Source of the DNA: Levilactobacillus brevis
Lineage (GTDB): Bacteria; Bacillota; Bacilli; Lactobacillales; Lactobacillaceae
DNA: 64,000 nucleotides
Direction of reading: 5' to 3'
NCBI GenBank assembly: GCA_003666485.1
Contig: CP032931.1
Span: 1,116,001-1,180,000 of the forward strand
Shown: piece after piece, positions 1-8,169 of the stretch
Layout: each line of letters begins with the position of its first letter
How positions within the stretch are numbered: the stretch's first letter is position 1
Translations under genes and position numbers: made by a program
Notes under the pieces: model-generated
Told to the model about the DNA's origin: nothing
The model's input: only the letters and a program-made list of their open reading frames with translations
Database searches by the model: none

Positions 1-42
1 GAAAACATTTTACCAAAGACTAACAAGCCAGCTGCTAAATAG
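1..42 (+). CDS. BMC hexameric shell protein (PduJ/PduA type), C-terminal end only
   Basis: The first 14 codons of the window read ENILPKTNKPAAK and stop. The segment resembles the VEKILPK-type tail of PduA/PduJ microcompartment shell proteins, and in Lactobacillus pdu operons a gene of this kind (pduK/pduJ) lies directly before pduL. Only the last 13 residues are visible, so the choice between pduA, pduJ and pduK is inference from position. Confidence 0.6.
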   Translation, partial: ENILPKTNKPAAK

Positions 43-334
43 TTTTAATAGTATCTGTGCTTAAACTGGTAGTATTAATCGTCTTGCCGAGTGTTTGATT
101 GACTTTACACGCGGTAAGTACGACTTTGAGTCGAAGAGTCTCAGACCTCTTTAAATATTTATGATTGACATCAAGGATTGTTTAAATGACTTGCAGGATG
201 ATATGACAGTCGTAAGGTCGAGATTTTAAGGCTTAAAGTCGTGCCTATCGCGTTCTAATCTATCAGTGATTGGTAAGTGTCAGGTTACCTACTAATTTTA
301 AGTGTGATTCTAAATAGTGAGGAAGGTATAACTG
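43..334 (+). other. Gap between shell gene and pduL, no gene seen
   Basis: About 290 AT-rich bases with stops in all frames and no convincing hairpin followed by a T-run. The only clear signal is the pduL ribosome site GAGGAAGG (318-327 region). The spacing is unusually long for two adjacent pdu genes, so a promoter or a decayed gene may lie here, but I cannot point to one. Confidence 0.4.
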
Positions 335-961
335 ATGGACGAAACAGCATTGCGTGAGATTATTCACCGAATTATTAAAGAAGAGATGGATCCCAATCGT
401 ATTCCGATTGGTGTGTCTAATCACCATATTCATTTAACTGAAGAGGATTATAACATTCTCTTTCCAAATCAGAAAATGACTGTGTTTAAGCCCCTGAAAC
501 AACCTAATGAGTTTGCTTCAAAACAAGTTGTTGATATTGTTGGGCCAAAAGGAAAAATTGAACATGTACGTGTGTTAGGCCCTTGCCGTTCACATTCACA
601 AGTTGAAATTGCCCGCTCTGAAGCTTTGAGAATTGGTGTTGATGCGCCTATCAGATTGTCAGGACATTTAGATGGTGCACCTTCAGTTAAGCTGGTAACG
701 CCAGATGGTGAGGTAAATGTTCAAGGTGTCATCATTGCTAAGCGTCATATTCATATGAGTGATCAGGATGCACAGCGTTTTGGTGTAAAACTGGGTGATA
801 CGGTATCCGTTGAAATCGAATCTGATAATCGGCGGACAGTATATGATGACGTCATTTGCCGGCCACGAAAAGATTTCGTGTTGGAAATGCATATTGATAC
901 TGACGAAGCTAATGCTGCTAATGTCGGTGCCAATACTTTCGGTAAAATTGTTAAAAAGTAG
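335..961 (+). CDS. pduL: Phosphate propanoyltransferase PduL
   Basis: PduL exchanges CoA for phosphate on propionyl-CoA (or 3-hydroxypropionyl-CoA), giving the acyl phosphate used by PduW and recycling CoA inside the microcompartment. The 208-residue length is normal. The two PduL beta-barrel halves each carry a histidine-rich zinc motif: NHHIHLTEED near residue 29 and RHIHMSDQD near residue 136. The first ~18 residues (ETALREIIHRIIKEEM) form an amphipathic helix of the encapsulation-peptide type. ATG at 335 follows GAGGAAGG. The gene sits in the pdu operon, 15-18 bases before pduM. Confidence 0.95.
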   Translation: MDETALREIIHRIIKEEMDPNRIPIGVSNHHIHLTEEDYNILFPNQKMTVFKPLKQPNEFASKQVVDIVGPKGKIEHVRVLGPCRSHSQVEIARSEALRIGVDAPIRLSGHLDGAPSVKLVTPDGEVNVQGVIIAKRHIHMSDQDAQRFGVKLGDTVSVEIESDNRRTVYDDVICRPRKDFVLEMHIDTDEANAANVGANTFGKIVKK

Positions 962-979
962 TGTAAAAGAGATAGGTTG

Positions 980-1492
980 GTGATTGATTTGGAACAGTTA
1001 GTGGCTCAGGTTCTGAACAGACTCAAGCAGCGTGAAGAACATAGTTATAACTGTACTTACGAACCAGAGGCCGCCATCCCTGCGTCACAAGTGTTTTTGG
1101 ACAATGCTAGTGTGACGGTAGATAATGTCTCAATTGAACTTATTGTGAGTTTATACAGGTTGGATTTTAACAATCCTTGGGTTAAGTGGTTATTACAAGG
1201 AATTGACTATCAAGTGCACATTCATTTGGTAGTTAACGAGTTAACCGTTAACTTCATTCCGCGAAAAATGTTGTTGGATTGGCCAGTCCAAATTATGACG
1301 ACACAACAACAGCCAATTTTAGCGCTGTATGAACAACACCTTTCACGAGCAACACTGGCGGCATTACCAGATAAAACGATTCTGGTAGTTACACCGCAGC
1401 AACGACTAACGGCAGAAGCAACTGACGTGTTATCTGTCAAAAAGATGAAAATGCAAATGAGGACTGATGAAGATTGTATATGGCAAAAGTAG
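980..1492 (+). CDS. pduM: Microcompartment assembly protein PduM
   Basis: PduM is a poorly characterised structural component needed for correct Pdu microcompartment assembly. The protein has about 170 residues, like the Salmonella protein, starts with a short amphipathic helix (LEQLVAQVLNRLKQRE) and has the position between pduL and pduN expected for pduM. The family match rests on weak overall similarity plus position. The start is uncertain: TTG 977, GTG 980 or TTG 989 are all in frame; AGAG at 968-971 favours GTG 980. The 3' end overlaps pduN by about 19 bases. Confidence 0.75.
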   Translation: MIDLEQLVAQVLNRLKQREEHSYNCTYEPEAAIPASQVFLDNASVTVDNVSIELIVSLYRLDFNNPWVKWLLQGIDYQVHIHLVVNELTVNFIPRKMLLDWPVQIMTTQQQPILALYEQHLSRATLAALPDKTILVVTPQQRLTAEATDVLSVKKMKMQMRTDEDCIWQK

Positions 1493-1746
1493 TTGGAAGT
1501 GTCGTTTCGACACAGAAAGATCCATCGCTGGTTGGGCGTAAACTGATGATTGTCCAACCGGTTAACTCCGACGGTCGGGCCGTTCGTCATCAAGAAGTTG
1601 CTGCTGATTCAGTTGGTGCTGGAGTTGGCGAATATGTTTTACTAGTTCGTGGTGCAGGTGCACGGAGAGCCAATCGTGGAGATGGAGCCGCTCGTGATGT
1701 GAATGACTGTTCAATTGTCGGGATTATCGATCGATTCGACCAGTAG
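1474..1746 (+). CDS. pduN: BMC pentameric vertex protein PduN (EutN/CcmL family)
   Basis: PduN pentamers cap the vertices of the polyhedral shell. The 90-residue protein is a complete EutN/CcmL domain: the start MYMAKVVGSVVSTQKDPSL matches the family beginning (MxLxxVxGxVVxTxK), and the middle carries GxGxYVLLVRGAGAR followed by the C-terminal VGIIDRF strand. The family start pattern favours the TTG at 1474 over the ATG at 1480, with GAGG at 1459-1462 as ribosome site. It overlaps the end of pduM, which suggests coupled translation. Confidence 0.93.
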   Translation: MYMAKVVGSVVSTQKDPSLVGRKLMIVQPVNSDGRAVRHQEVAADSVGAGVGEYVLLVRGAGARRANRGDGAARDVNDCSIVGIIDRFDQ

Positions 1747-1761
1747 GAGGTAGATGGCGAC

Positions 1762-2343
1762 ATGCCAATTTATACTAAAGGTGGCGACAAAGGATCAACT
1801 AGCCTTTATGACGGCACCCGGGTCAAAAAAGACTCGCTCCGTGTAGAAACTTACGGCACATTCGATGAATTGAATGCCAACGTTAGTTTAGCCGACAAGT
1901 TCTGCGTTAAGCCAGAAAACCAAGAGATTTTAAAAAAAATCGAGTATAAGATGTTTTTCCTTCAGGGAGAGATTGCAACGCAAGAGGCTCCCAAGTTTAA
2001 CGCTAACAGTCGGGTAATAACAGATGAGGATGTTCATCAGTTAGAGAGCATTATTGATCGGTATACGAATGAGTTACCGCGAGTCGTTAGTTTTATTCTG
2101 CCAGGAGCGAGTTTAGCTGGTGCGCAGCTCCATGTTTGTCGGACTGTTTGTCGAAGAGCAGAACGTTTGTTTGTCCGTTTCTCAACTGATGTAGAAGTGA
2201 GACCGGTCTTAGAACGTTATATCAATCGGCTTTCAGATTTCTTCTATATCATGGCTCGCTCAGAGGACTACGAATTTCAAATTAACGAGCTAACTGATCG
2301 TGTTGTTAAACGATATGCTCAAGTGACGGGGCGAAAAAAATGA
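1762..2343 (+). CDS. pduO: ATP:cob(I)alamin adenosyltransferase PduO
   Basis: PduO transfers the adenosyl group of ATP to cob(I)alamin, making the AdoCbl cofactor of the diol/glycerol dehydratase. The 193-residue protein is the adenosyltransferase domain alone, as in L. reuteri. Visible family motifs are the N-terminal ATP-binding TKGGDKGSTSLYDG (residues 5-18), the TYGTFDELNA segment near residue 31, and VCRTVCRRAERLF near residue 127 with the conserved arginines. TAGGAGG at 1744-1750 precedes ATG 1762. A second adenosyltransferase of the same family lies at 48722-49294. Confidence 0.95.
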   Translation: MPIYTKGGDKGSTSLYDGTRVKKDSLRVETYGTFDELNANVSLADKFCVKPENQEILKKIEYKMFFLQGEIATQEAPKFNANSRVITDEDVHQLESIIDRYTNELPRVVSFILPGASLAGAQLHVCRTVCRRAERLFVRFSTDVEVRPVLERYINRLSDFFYIMARSEDYEFQINELTDRVVKRYAQVTGRKK

Positions 2344-2819
2344 ATGAAAAACAAATTCAAGACATTATTCGTGAGGTACTAGCTAAACAAGGAGGAACTA
2401 CCATGAACTTATTTGATCGGCACAAAATGGAAAAGGTGATTGATGCCGCGGTTGCACGGGCTGATGAACTGAAGGTCGGCGTGACAATTTGCATTATGGA
2501 TCAAGCCACGACACCACAAATGATGTACCACATGCCAAATGCCAATTTAGTAAGCTCAACCTTGGCTCCCAAAAAAGCTTGGTCTGCAATTGCAATGAAG
2601 GAACCTACGAAAGATATCAGTAAAGATATTCAACCAGGTGCACCTTTGTATCAAATGGAGACAATGCTGGATGGCAAGTTAGTTTCATTCCCAGGTGGGA
2701 TTCCACTAGTGATTGATGGTACGGCTATCGGTGCTATTGGCGTTAGTGGTGGTCTTATTGAAGAAGACCAATCTATTTGTGAAGCGGCAGTTGCTGCGTT
2801 CTTAAAGGAGAGTAAATAG
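2340..2819 (+). CDS. GlcG/HbpS-like (PduO C-terminal-like) protein with targeting helix
   Basis: The body (from residue ~22) is a GlcG/HbpS (DUF336) domain, the fold fused to the C-terminus of some PduO proteins, where it is reported to bind heme or cobalamin. Its function in pdu operons is not settled. Residues 1-18 (MNEKQIQDIIREVLAKQG) look like an encapsulation helix similar to those of PduL and PduP. The long start, ATG 2340, overlaps the pduO stop as ATGA. A second in-frame ATG at 2403, with its own strong ribosome site, would give a 138-residue form without the helix (separate entry). The next gene, pduP, follows after 2 bases. Confidence 0.85.
   Translation: MNEKQIQDIIREVLAKQGGTTMNLFDRHKMEKVIDAAVARADELKVGVTICIMDQATTPQMMYHMPNANLVSSTLAPKKAWSAIAMKEPTKDISKDIQPGAPLYQMETMLDGKLVSFPGGIPLVIDGTAIGAIGVSGGLIEEDQSICEAAVAAFLKESK
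2389..2405 (+). promoter_or_regulatory. Internal ribosome site and start codon inside the GlcG-like gene
   Basis: AAGGAGG at 2389-2395 lies 7 bases before ATG 2403, which is in frame with the ATG at 2340. The core of the internal site is a textbook Shine-Dalgarno, clearly better than anything before 2340. Initiation here would delete residues 1-21, i.e. exactly the amphipathic helix. Confidence 0.75.
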
Positions 2820-2821
2820 GC

Positions 2822-4252
2822 ATGGAGACTGAAAATATTGAACAAGCTATTCGTAAAATTTTGAGTGAAGAATTAAGCAATCGGCAAAGTGCAACAGCTG
2901 CCGATGCTGCTCCTGGGAATAACGGGATCTTCACAACTGTCAACGATGCAATTGCAGCGACAAAGGAAGCACAGATCAATTATGCTGATCAACCAATCTC
3001 CGTTCGGAACCAGGTTATTGATGCTATCCGTGAAGGCTTCCGGCCATACATTCAAGAAATGGCAGAACGTATTCATGAAGAAACTGGCATGGGAACTGTT
3101 AGCGCCAAGGTCGCAAAGCTAAATAACGCTTTATACAATACGCCTGGTCCTGAAATCTTGCAGCCAGAAGCTGAGACTGGTGATGGTGGCCTGGTAATGT
3201 ACGAATATGCACCATTTGGTGTAATCGGCGCCGTTGGTCCAAGTACTAATCCTTCCGAAACGGTTATTGCCAATGCCATTATGATGTTGGCTGGCGGTAA
3301 CACGTTGTTCTTTGGTGCTCACCCGGGCGCTAAGAATATTACGCGTTGGACAATTGAAAAGTTGAATGAATTTGTGGCTAAGGCAACAGGTTTACATAAC
3401 TTAGTCGTCTCTCTTGATAAGCCATCAATTGAATCTGTCCAAGAAGTTATGCATCATCCTGATGTCGCAATGCTTTCCATCACTGGCGGTCCATCAGTTG
3501 TCCATGAAGCTTTAATTAGTGGAAAGAAGACGGTTGGTGCCGGTGCTGGTAATCCACCTGCCATGGTTGATGCGACAGCCAATGTTTCATTGGCTGCTCA
3601 CAACATTGTGGACTCAGCTGCTTTTGACAATAATATTTTATGTACTGCAGAAAAGGAAGTTATTGTTGAAGCACCTGTTAAAGATGAACTTATTCAAAAG
3701 ATGCAGGCTGAAGGTGCGTTCTTAGTTACTGATTCAGCTGACATTGAAAAGTTAGCAGATATGACAATTGGGCCTAAGGGCGATCCTGACCGGAAGTTTG
3801 TCGGTAAGGATGCAACCTTCATTTTGGACAAAGCGGGTATTCGTTACACCGGGGAACCAACGCTGATTATCTTAGAAGCTTCTAAGGATCATCCATTGGT
3901 AACAACCGAAATGCTGATGCCAATTTTGCCAATCGTCACTTGCCCAACTTTTGCTGATGTATTGGCAACGGCTACTGAAGTTGAAGGTGGATTACACCAT
4001 ACAGCTTCAATCCATTCAGAAAACTTACCTAACATCAATAAGGCGGCTCACCGTCTGAACACGTCAATTTTCGTTGTTAATGGGCCTACTTACTGTGGTA
4101 CTGGTGTAGCAACTAACGGTGCTCACAGTGGTGCTTCTGCTTTGACGATTGCGACGCCAACTGGAGAAGGTACCGCAACGTCGAAGACTTATACTCGTCG
4201 TCGTCGGCTCAACTCGCCAGAAGGGTTTTCACTACGGACTTGGGAGGCATAG
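2822..4252 (+). CDS. pduP: CoA-acylating propionaldehyde dehydrogenase PduP
   Basis: PduP oxidises propionaldehyde (or 3-hydroxypropionaldehyde) with NAD+ and CoA to the acyl-CoA in the microcompartment lumen. The 476-residue length and aldehyde dehydrogenase fold fit. The N-terminal ENIEQAIRKILSEELSNRQ is an encapsulation peptide followed by a flexible Ala/Gly linker. The catalytic cysteine is C274 in FDNNILCTAEKEV, and the conserved GAVGPSTNPSET and SITGGPSVV segments are present. It starts 2 bases after the previous stop and is followed by pduQ after 3 bases. Confidence 0.97.
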   Translation: METENIEQAIRKILSEELSNRQSATAADAAPGNNGIFTTVNDAIAATKEAQINYADQPISVRNQVIDAIREGFRPYIQEMAERIHEETGMGTVSAKVAKLNNALYNTPGPEILQPEAETGDGGLVMYEYAPFGVIGAVGPSTNPSETVIANAIMMLAGGNTLFFGAHPGAKNITRWTIEKLNEFVAKATGLHNLVVSLDKPSIESVQEVMHHPDVAMLSITGGPSVVHEALISGKKTVGAGAGNPPAMVDATANVSLAAHNIVDSAAFDNNILCTAEKEVIVEAPVKDELIQKMQAEGAFLVTDSADIEKLADMTIGPKGDPDRKFVGKDATFILDKAGIRYTGEPTLIILEASKDHPLVTTEMLMPILPIVTCPTFADVLATATEVEGGLHHTASIHSENLPNINKAAHRLNTSIFVVNGPTYCGTGVATNGAHSGASALTIATPTGEGTATSKTYTRRRRLNSPEGFSLRTWEA

Positions 4253-4255
4253 AAT

Positions 4256-5377
4256 ATGGAAAAGTTTTCACTCGCAACTGATATTTATTCCGGCAACGAT
4301 AGCTTAGAGCGGTTGCATTTACTCAAGGGCGAGACAATCTTTCTCGTATGTGATGCCTTCTTACCAGATACGCCTACTCTGAAACGAATTTTAGCGCAAA
4401 TAGATGATAGCAATGAAGTTAAAATCTATGCGGATGTTAAGCCAGATCCACCGTTAGCTAATATTATTGCCGGTGTTAAGCAATTCGTTCCGATGAAGCC
4501 TACAGTTGTTATCGGTATTGGCGGTGGCTCAGCAATTGATACTGCTAAAGGAATTCGCTTCTTCGGTGAGAAACTTCGGCGGCAAGACATCAAGAAATTC
4601 ATTGCGATTCCAACGACTAGTGGAACCGGCTCGGAAGTCACACAACACTGTGTATTGTCTGATCCTGAAAATCATAAGAAATACCCAATTATGGAGGATT
4701 TCTTGAGACCAGACGAGGCATTACTTGATCCGCGGTTGGTCATGACGGCGCCTAAGAGTGTAACAGCTTACTCAGGCTTGGATGTGTTGACCCATTCTCT
4801 GGAATCACTTGTTGCGGTTGATTCCAATATGATTACTGAGGGTCTATCTGAAAAAGGCGTGGACGTCATCACTCATGATTTGGTTACCTGTTACAAGCAT
4901 GGTGAAGATGAGGCAGCTAGAAAACGAGTTCATGAAATTTCTTGTGCGGCCGGGATTGCCTTTAGCAACGCTGGCTTAGGAATTTGTCACTCGATTGCCC
5001 ATCAATTAGGGGCAAACTTCCATGTTCCTCATGGCTTAGCCAACGCAATGCTCTTACCATACGTAGTTGCATACAATGCTGAACATGATAAGACCGCTTG
5101 TGCCAAATACGCACAAGCTGCTCGAAAAGCTGGTCTTGCAGCTAGTGGTATGGGAGATCGCGTAGCGGTTCACCGATTAATTAACTGCATCAAGCAAATG
5201 ATGCTTCAGATGGATTGCCCACGGACTTTACAAGCGTTTGGTGTAGATGCTAAAGATGCCCTTGCCAAAACTGATGTCATTGTGGCTAATGCTAAGCAAG
5301 ATGCAACGTTCCCAGGAAACCCAGTAGTGCCAACCGATGAGGACTTGGCTCAAATTTATCAACGTGTGATTAAGTAA
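4256..5377 (+). CDS. pduQ: 1-propanol dehydrogenase PduQ (iron-type alcohol dehydrogenase)
   Basis: PduQ reduces propionaldehyde (or 3-HPA) to the alcohol and regenerates NAD+ for PduP. It is a 373-residue type III alcohol dehydrogenase: nucleotide-binding GIGGGSAIDTAKG near residue 86, IPTTSGTGSEVT near 120, and the metal-binding histidines in GICHSIAHQLG and FHVPHG (about 240-262). The segment from MTAPKSVTAYSG to the end is duplicated as a broken copy at 9526-10176. A structured hairpin element follows the stop. Confidence 0.95.
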   Translation: MEKFSLATDIYSGNDSLERLHLLKGETIFLVCDAFLPDTPTLKRILAQIDDSNEVKIYADVKPDPPLANIIAGVKQFVPMKPTVVIGIGGGSAIDTAKGIRFFGEKLRRQDIKKFIAIPTTSGTGSEVTQHCVLSDPENHKKYPIMEDFLRPDEALLDPRLVMTAPKSVTAYSGLDVLTHSLESLVAVDSNMITEGLSEKGVDVITHDLVTCYKHGEDEAARKRVHEISCAAGIAFSNAGLGICHSIAHQLGANFHVPHGLANAMLLPYVVAYNAEHDKTACAKYAQAARKAGLAASGMGDRVAVHRLINCIKQMMLQMDCPRTLQAFGVDAKDALAKTDVIVANAKQDATFPGNPVVPTDEDLAQIYQRVIK

Positions 5378-5402
5378 GCGTTGTAATTATGCTGATCGTT
5401 TT

Positions 5403-5480
5403 AGCGGTCAGGTGCTGCGCCTGCGGGTACCCTGAAACTAAAGGGCAGCCTACAGACCTGTGCCTGACCGCTTTTGTTTT
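5403..5480 (+). terminator. Structured RNA element / terminator between pduQ and pduW
   Basis: A perfect 10-bp outer stem, AGCGGTCAGG (5403-5412) with CCTGACCGCT (5463-5472), encloses 50 bases with further pairing (GCTGC 5414 with GCAGC 5445; CCCT 5430 with AGGG 5442) and ends in TTTTGTTTT. The segment AGCCTACAGACCTG (5447-5460) resembles a cobalamin-riboswitch B12 box, but the rest of that riboswitch is not recognisable. At minimum it is a partial terminator or mRNA processing element that lowers expression of pduW onward. Confidence 0.6.
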
Positions 5481-5530
5481 AGAACAATGATTGATTAAAA
5501 ATAGGTATCCCTTAGAGAGGAAGTAAGCAG

Positions 5531-6712
5531 ATGTCAGAAAAGATTTTAGCGATTAATGCGGGGAGTTCTTCCCTTAAATTTAAGCTTTATGATATGCCAG
5601 AAGCGAAAGTATTAATGAGTGGACAAGTTGACAGAATTGGCAGCCAGACGGGTGAATTCAGTTATGCGATTGCTGGTAGTCGGAGTAAATCGGTGGCACC
5701 AATGCCAGATCATATGGCAGCGATTCAACACGTCATTGATACGCTGCTATCTAGTCATGTGATTCAGAGTAAAAATGAAATTTCGGGTGTTGGTCACCGA
5801 GTTTCTCATGGGGGACGCTACTATTCTGAACCGGTACTAATTGATGAAGATGTAAAGTCTAAAATCAAGGAATTATCAGTATTGTCTCCTTTGCATAATC
5901 CTGTTAACTTGATGGGAATTGAGGCATTTGAAAAACTTTTGCCACATGCCAAGGAAGTTGCCGTTTTCGATACGGCGTTTCATCATACAATTCCTGCAAA
6001 GGCCTATATGTATGCATTGCCATATAGCTACTATAAGGATCATGGTATTCGTCGATATGGGTTCCATGGGCCTTCTCATGAATATATTGCGCAAAAGGCA
6101 CAAGAACTTTTTGGGGCAGAACGGACGCATCGTTTAATCTCTTGTCATTTGGGTAACGGTGGTAGCTTGACGGCAATTCGTGACGGTAAGTCGATTAATA
6201 GTTCGATGGGATTTACCCCACTAGCAGGAATCGTCATGGGGACACGCTCTGGGGATATTGATCCGGAAATCATTCCTTTCATTGAAGAGGAGTTCAACAT
6301 GGATTCTCAGGATGTGCGAAAGATGCTGAATCATGATTCTGGCTTGCTAGGAATCTCAGGGATCTCTAACGATATTCGTGACTTGGATAAAGCAGCACAA
6401 ACAGGCAATGAACGGGCCCAGCTCGCATTGGATGTATATGCACATCAAATTCAACAGTATATTGGGGCATACACCACTGATTTGGAAGGTTTAGACACGC
6501 TAGTCTTTACGGCTGGAATTGGTGAACATTCAGCATTGGTACGGAAAATGGTCTGCTCTCGCCTAAGGTATCTTGGTGTGAAGATCGATGAGGCTAAGAA
6601 TCAAGCAAATGAAATCAGTATTGAGGCTGAAGACAGTCGCGTGAAAGTAGCCGTGATTCCAACTGACGAAGAAATCATCATTGCGCGGGATGTAATGGCT
6701 GTTTTGGACTGA
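5531..6712 (+). CDS. pduW: Propionate/acetate kinase PduW (AckA family)
   Basis: The enzyme converts propionyl-phosphate (or acetyl-phosphate) plus ADP to the acid and ATP, the energy-yielding end of the pathway. The 393-residue protein begins with the acetokinase signature [16 protein letters not shown], has [10 protein letters not shown] near residue 95, the [12 protein letters not shown] loop near 175 and the FTAGIGEHS motif near 323. GAGAGGAAG lies 6-8 bases upstream of ATG 5531. A second full-length copy is at 10207-11388. Assignment as PduW rather than a general AckA is from its place in the operon. Confidence 0.95.
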   Translation: MSEKILAINAGSSSLKFKLYDMPEAKVLMSGQVDRIGSQTGEFSYAIAGSRSKSVAPMPDHMAAIQHVIDTLLSSHVIQSKNEISGVGHRVSHGGRYYSEPVLIDEDVKSKIKELSVLSPLHNPVNLMGIEAFEKLLPHAKEVAVFDTAFHHTIPAKAYMYALPYSYYKDHGIRRYGFHGPSHEYIAQKAQELFGAERTHRLISCHLGNGGSLTAIRDGKSINSSMGFTPLAGIVMGTRSGDIDPEIIPFIEEEFNMDSQDVRKMLNHDSGLLGISGISNDIRDLDKAAQTGNERAQLALDVYAHQIQQYIGAYTTDLEGLDTLVFTAGIGEHSALVRKMVCSRLRYLGVKIDEAKNQANEISIEAEDSRVKVAVIPTDEEIIIARDVMAVLD

Positions 6713-6728
6713 ACGAGAGGGTGTAACT

Positions 6729-7073
6729 ATGGGAAGACAGATTGACCGAACGATTCAGGAATATGTTCCAGGAAAACAGGTTACGCTGGCACATATTGTA
6801 GCTAATCCAACGGCGGATATTTATGAAAAATTAGGTATTCAAACACCTAAGAATGCTTTGGGTATTTTGACAATTACTCCCAGTGAGGCCTCAATTATTG
6901 CTGGAGACGTTGCGACAAAATCAAGCAATGTCGAACTAGGGTTCATTGATAGATTTAGTGGTTCAGTGGTTATCGTTGGGGAAGTATCCGAAGTGGAGGC
7001 AGCTTTGCGTCAAGTTGTTGAGACGCTGCATAGCCTATTAAACTTCGATATACCAGAGATAACGCGAACATAG
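6729..7073 (+). CDS. pduU: BMC shell protein PduU (EutS/PduU family)
   Basis: PduU is a circularly permuted BMC-domain hexamer that forms a minor shell facet. The 114-residue length is typical. The N-terminus [20 protein letters not shown] is the family beta-barrel segment, followed by a permuted BMC domain with [18 protein letters not shown] and [16 protein letters not shown]. It follows pduW after 16 bases with GAGAGGGTG as ribosome site, and the next gene begins within 16 bases, so all are likely cotranscribed. Confidence 0.95.
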   Translation: MGRQIDRTIQEYVPGKQVTLAHIVANPTADIYEKLGIQTPKNALGILTITPSEASIIAGDVATKSSNVELGFIDRFSGSVVIVGEVSEVEAALRQVVETLHSLLNFDIPEITRT

Positions 7074-7088
7074 ATGGGAGTGGGAAAC

Positions 7089-8153
7089 GTGGCCAAAAAC
7101 TTTGAATTTGATCATCCACAGCGGTTGTCTGGAATGCAGCTTCGTAACGGCTATTGCTTAGCGCCTTTATCCACACGGACTGCTCGCTTTAGTGGTGAGG
7201 TCAGTAGAGATGATTGCTATTTTCATGAAATTCATGCAAAACAGGTTGGCATGGATATCGTTGGATCGGCTTACGTTCATCCCAGCGGGTCGACTGTGAC
7301 CGGCTCAATCAGTGTTGCTGACGATCAAAAAATTTCTGGCCTACATCATCTTGCCAAAACCATTCAAGGTCAGGGAGCACGTGCTATCTTACAGATTGTA
7401 CATGCTGGCAGAATGACCAATCGTATTGCAACCAATGGTGCACCAGTTGTCGCACCGAGTACTGTAACAGCTACTCACGGTAAAGTAGATGTACCTATGA
7501 CTTTAAGTGTGGATGATATTTATAAGATTGTGGATCAGTTTGGGGCGGCAACGCAACGGGCAATTCTCGCCGGATTTGATGGTGTGGAAATTCACGGGGC
7601 CAATAGCTTTTTACTTCAACAATTTATGTCACCTTTAACGAATAAACGTACTGATCAGTTTGGTGGGAGTCTTGCAAATCGGGTTCGTTTTCCTTTAATG
7701 GTAGCAAAACGAGTCTTGAATGTTTCACAACAAGCGCAACAACCGTTTGTGGTGGGGTATCGATTGTCTCCCGAAGAGATTGAACCTCATGGACTAAGCA
7801 TAATTGATAACCTTGCATTAGCTCAGTTACTGACGGCTTTGCCATTAAGTTATTTGAGTCTGTCAATGCGAGATTATAATCAAATGCCAGTAACACAGAT
7901 AACTGATAAGTCCGTGCGAGCTTTATTTAAAGGTGTTGTCGGGAACTTGCCATTGATGGTGGCGGGCGGTATTAAGGGTGCTACTGACGTCTGCCAACTT
8001 GAGGGTTCTGCTGATTTATTGGCGATTGGGCAGCAGTTGATTTTGAATCCTTCGTGGCCCAGTGACTTGCATCGCTCAAAAGGACAGCCAGAAAATGAAA
8101 TATCGGATGCTTGGCAAGCGGGGTTGCCGCAGTCAATTTTCCGATATTTGTAA
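7089..8153 (+). CDS. NADH:flavin oxidoreductase, Old Yellow Enzyme family
   Basis: FMN-dependent TIM-barrel ene-reductase or NADH:flavin oxidoreductase. The family signature VEIHGANSFLLQQFMSPLTN followed by KRTDQFGGSLANRVRFP is present near residue 165, as is the C-terminal phosphate-binding MVAGGIK. GTG 7089 is preferred because GGGAG at 7076-7080 is 8 bases upstream; the ATG at 7074 touches the pduU stop and would bury that site. Its substrate is unknown. The position inside the operon between pduU and pduV suggests a role in redox balance or in handling reactive aldehyde products such as acrolein, which is speculation. Confidence 0.85.
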   Translation: MAKNFEFDHPQRLSGMQLRNGYCLAPLSTRTARFSGEVSRDDCYFHEIHAKQVGMDIVGSAYVHPSGSTVTGSISVADDQKISGLHHLAKTIQGQGARAILQIVHAGRMTNRIATNGAPVVAPSTVTATHGKVDVPMTLSVDDIYKIVDQFGAATQRAILAGFDGVEIHGANSFLLQQFMSPLTNKRTDQFGGSLANRVRFPLMVAKRVLNVSQQAQQPFVVGYRLSPEEIEPHGLSIIDNLALAQLLTALPLSYLSLSMRDYNQMPVTQITDKSVRALFKGVVGNLPLMVAGGIKGATDVCQLEGSADLLAIGQQLILNPSWPSDLHRSKGQPENEISDAWQAGLPQSIFRYL

Positions 8154-8169
8154 GAAGGAGGGATAGACT

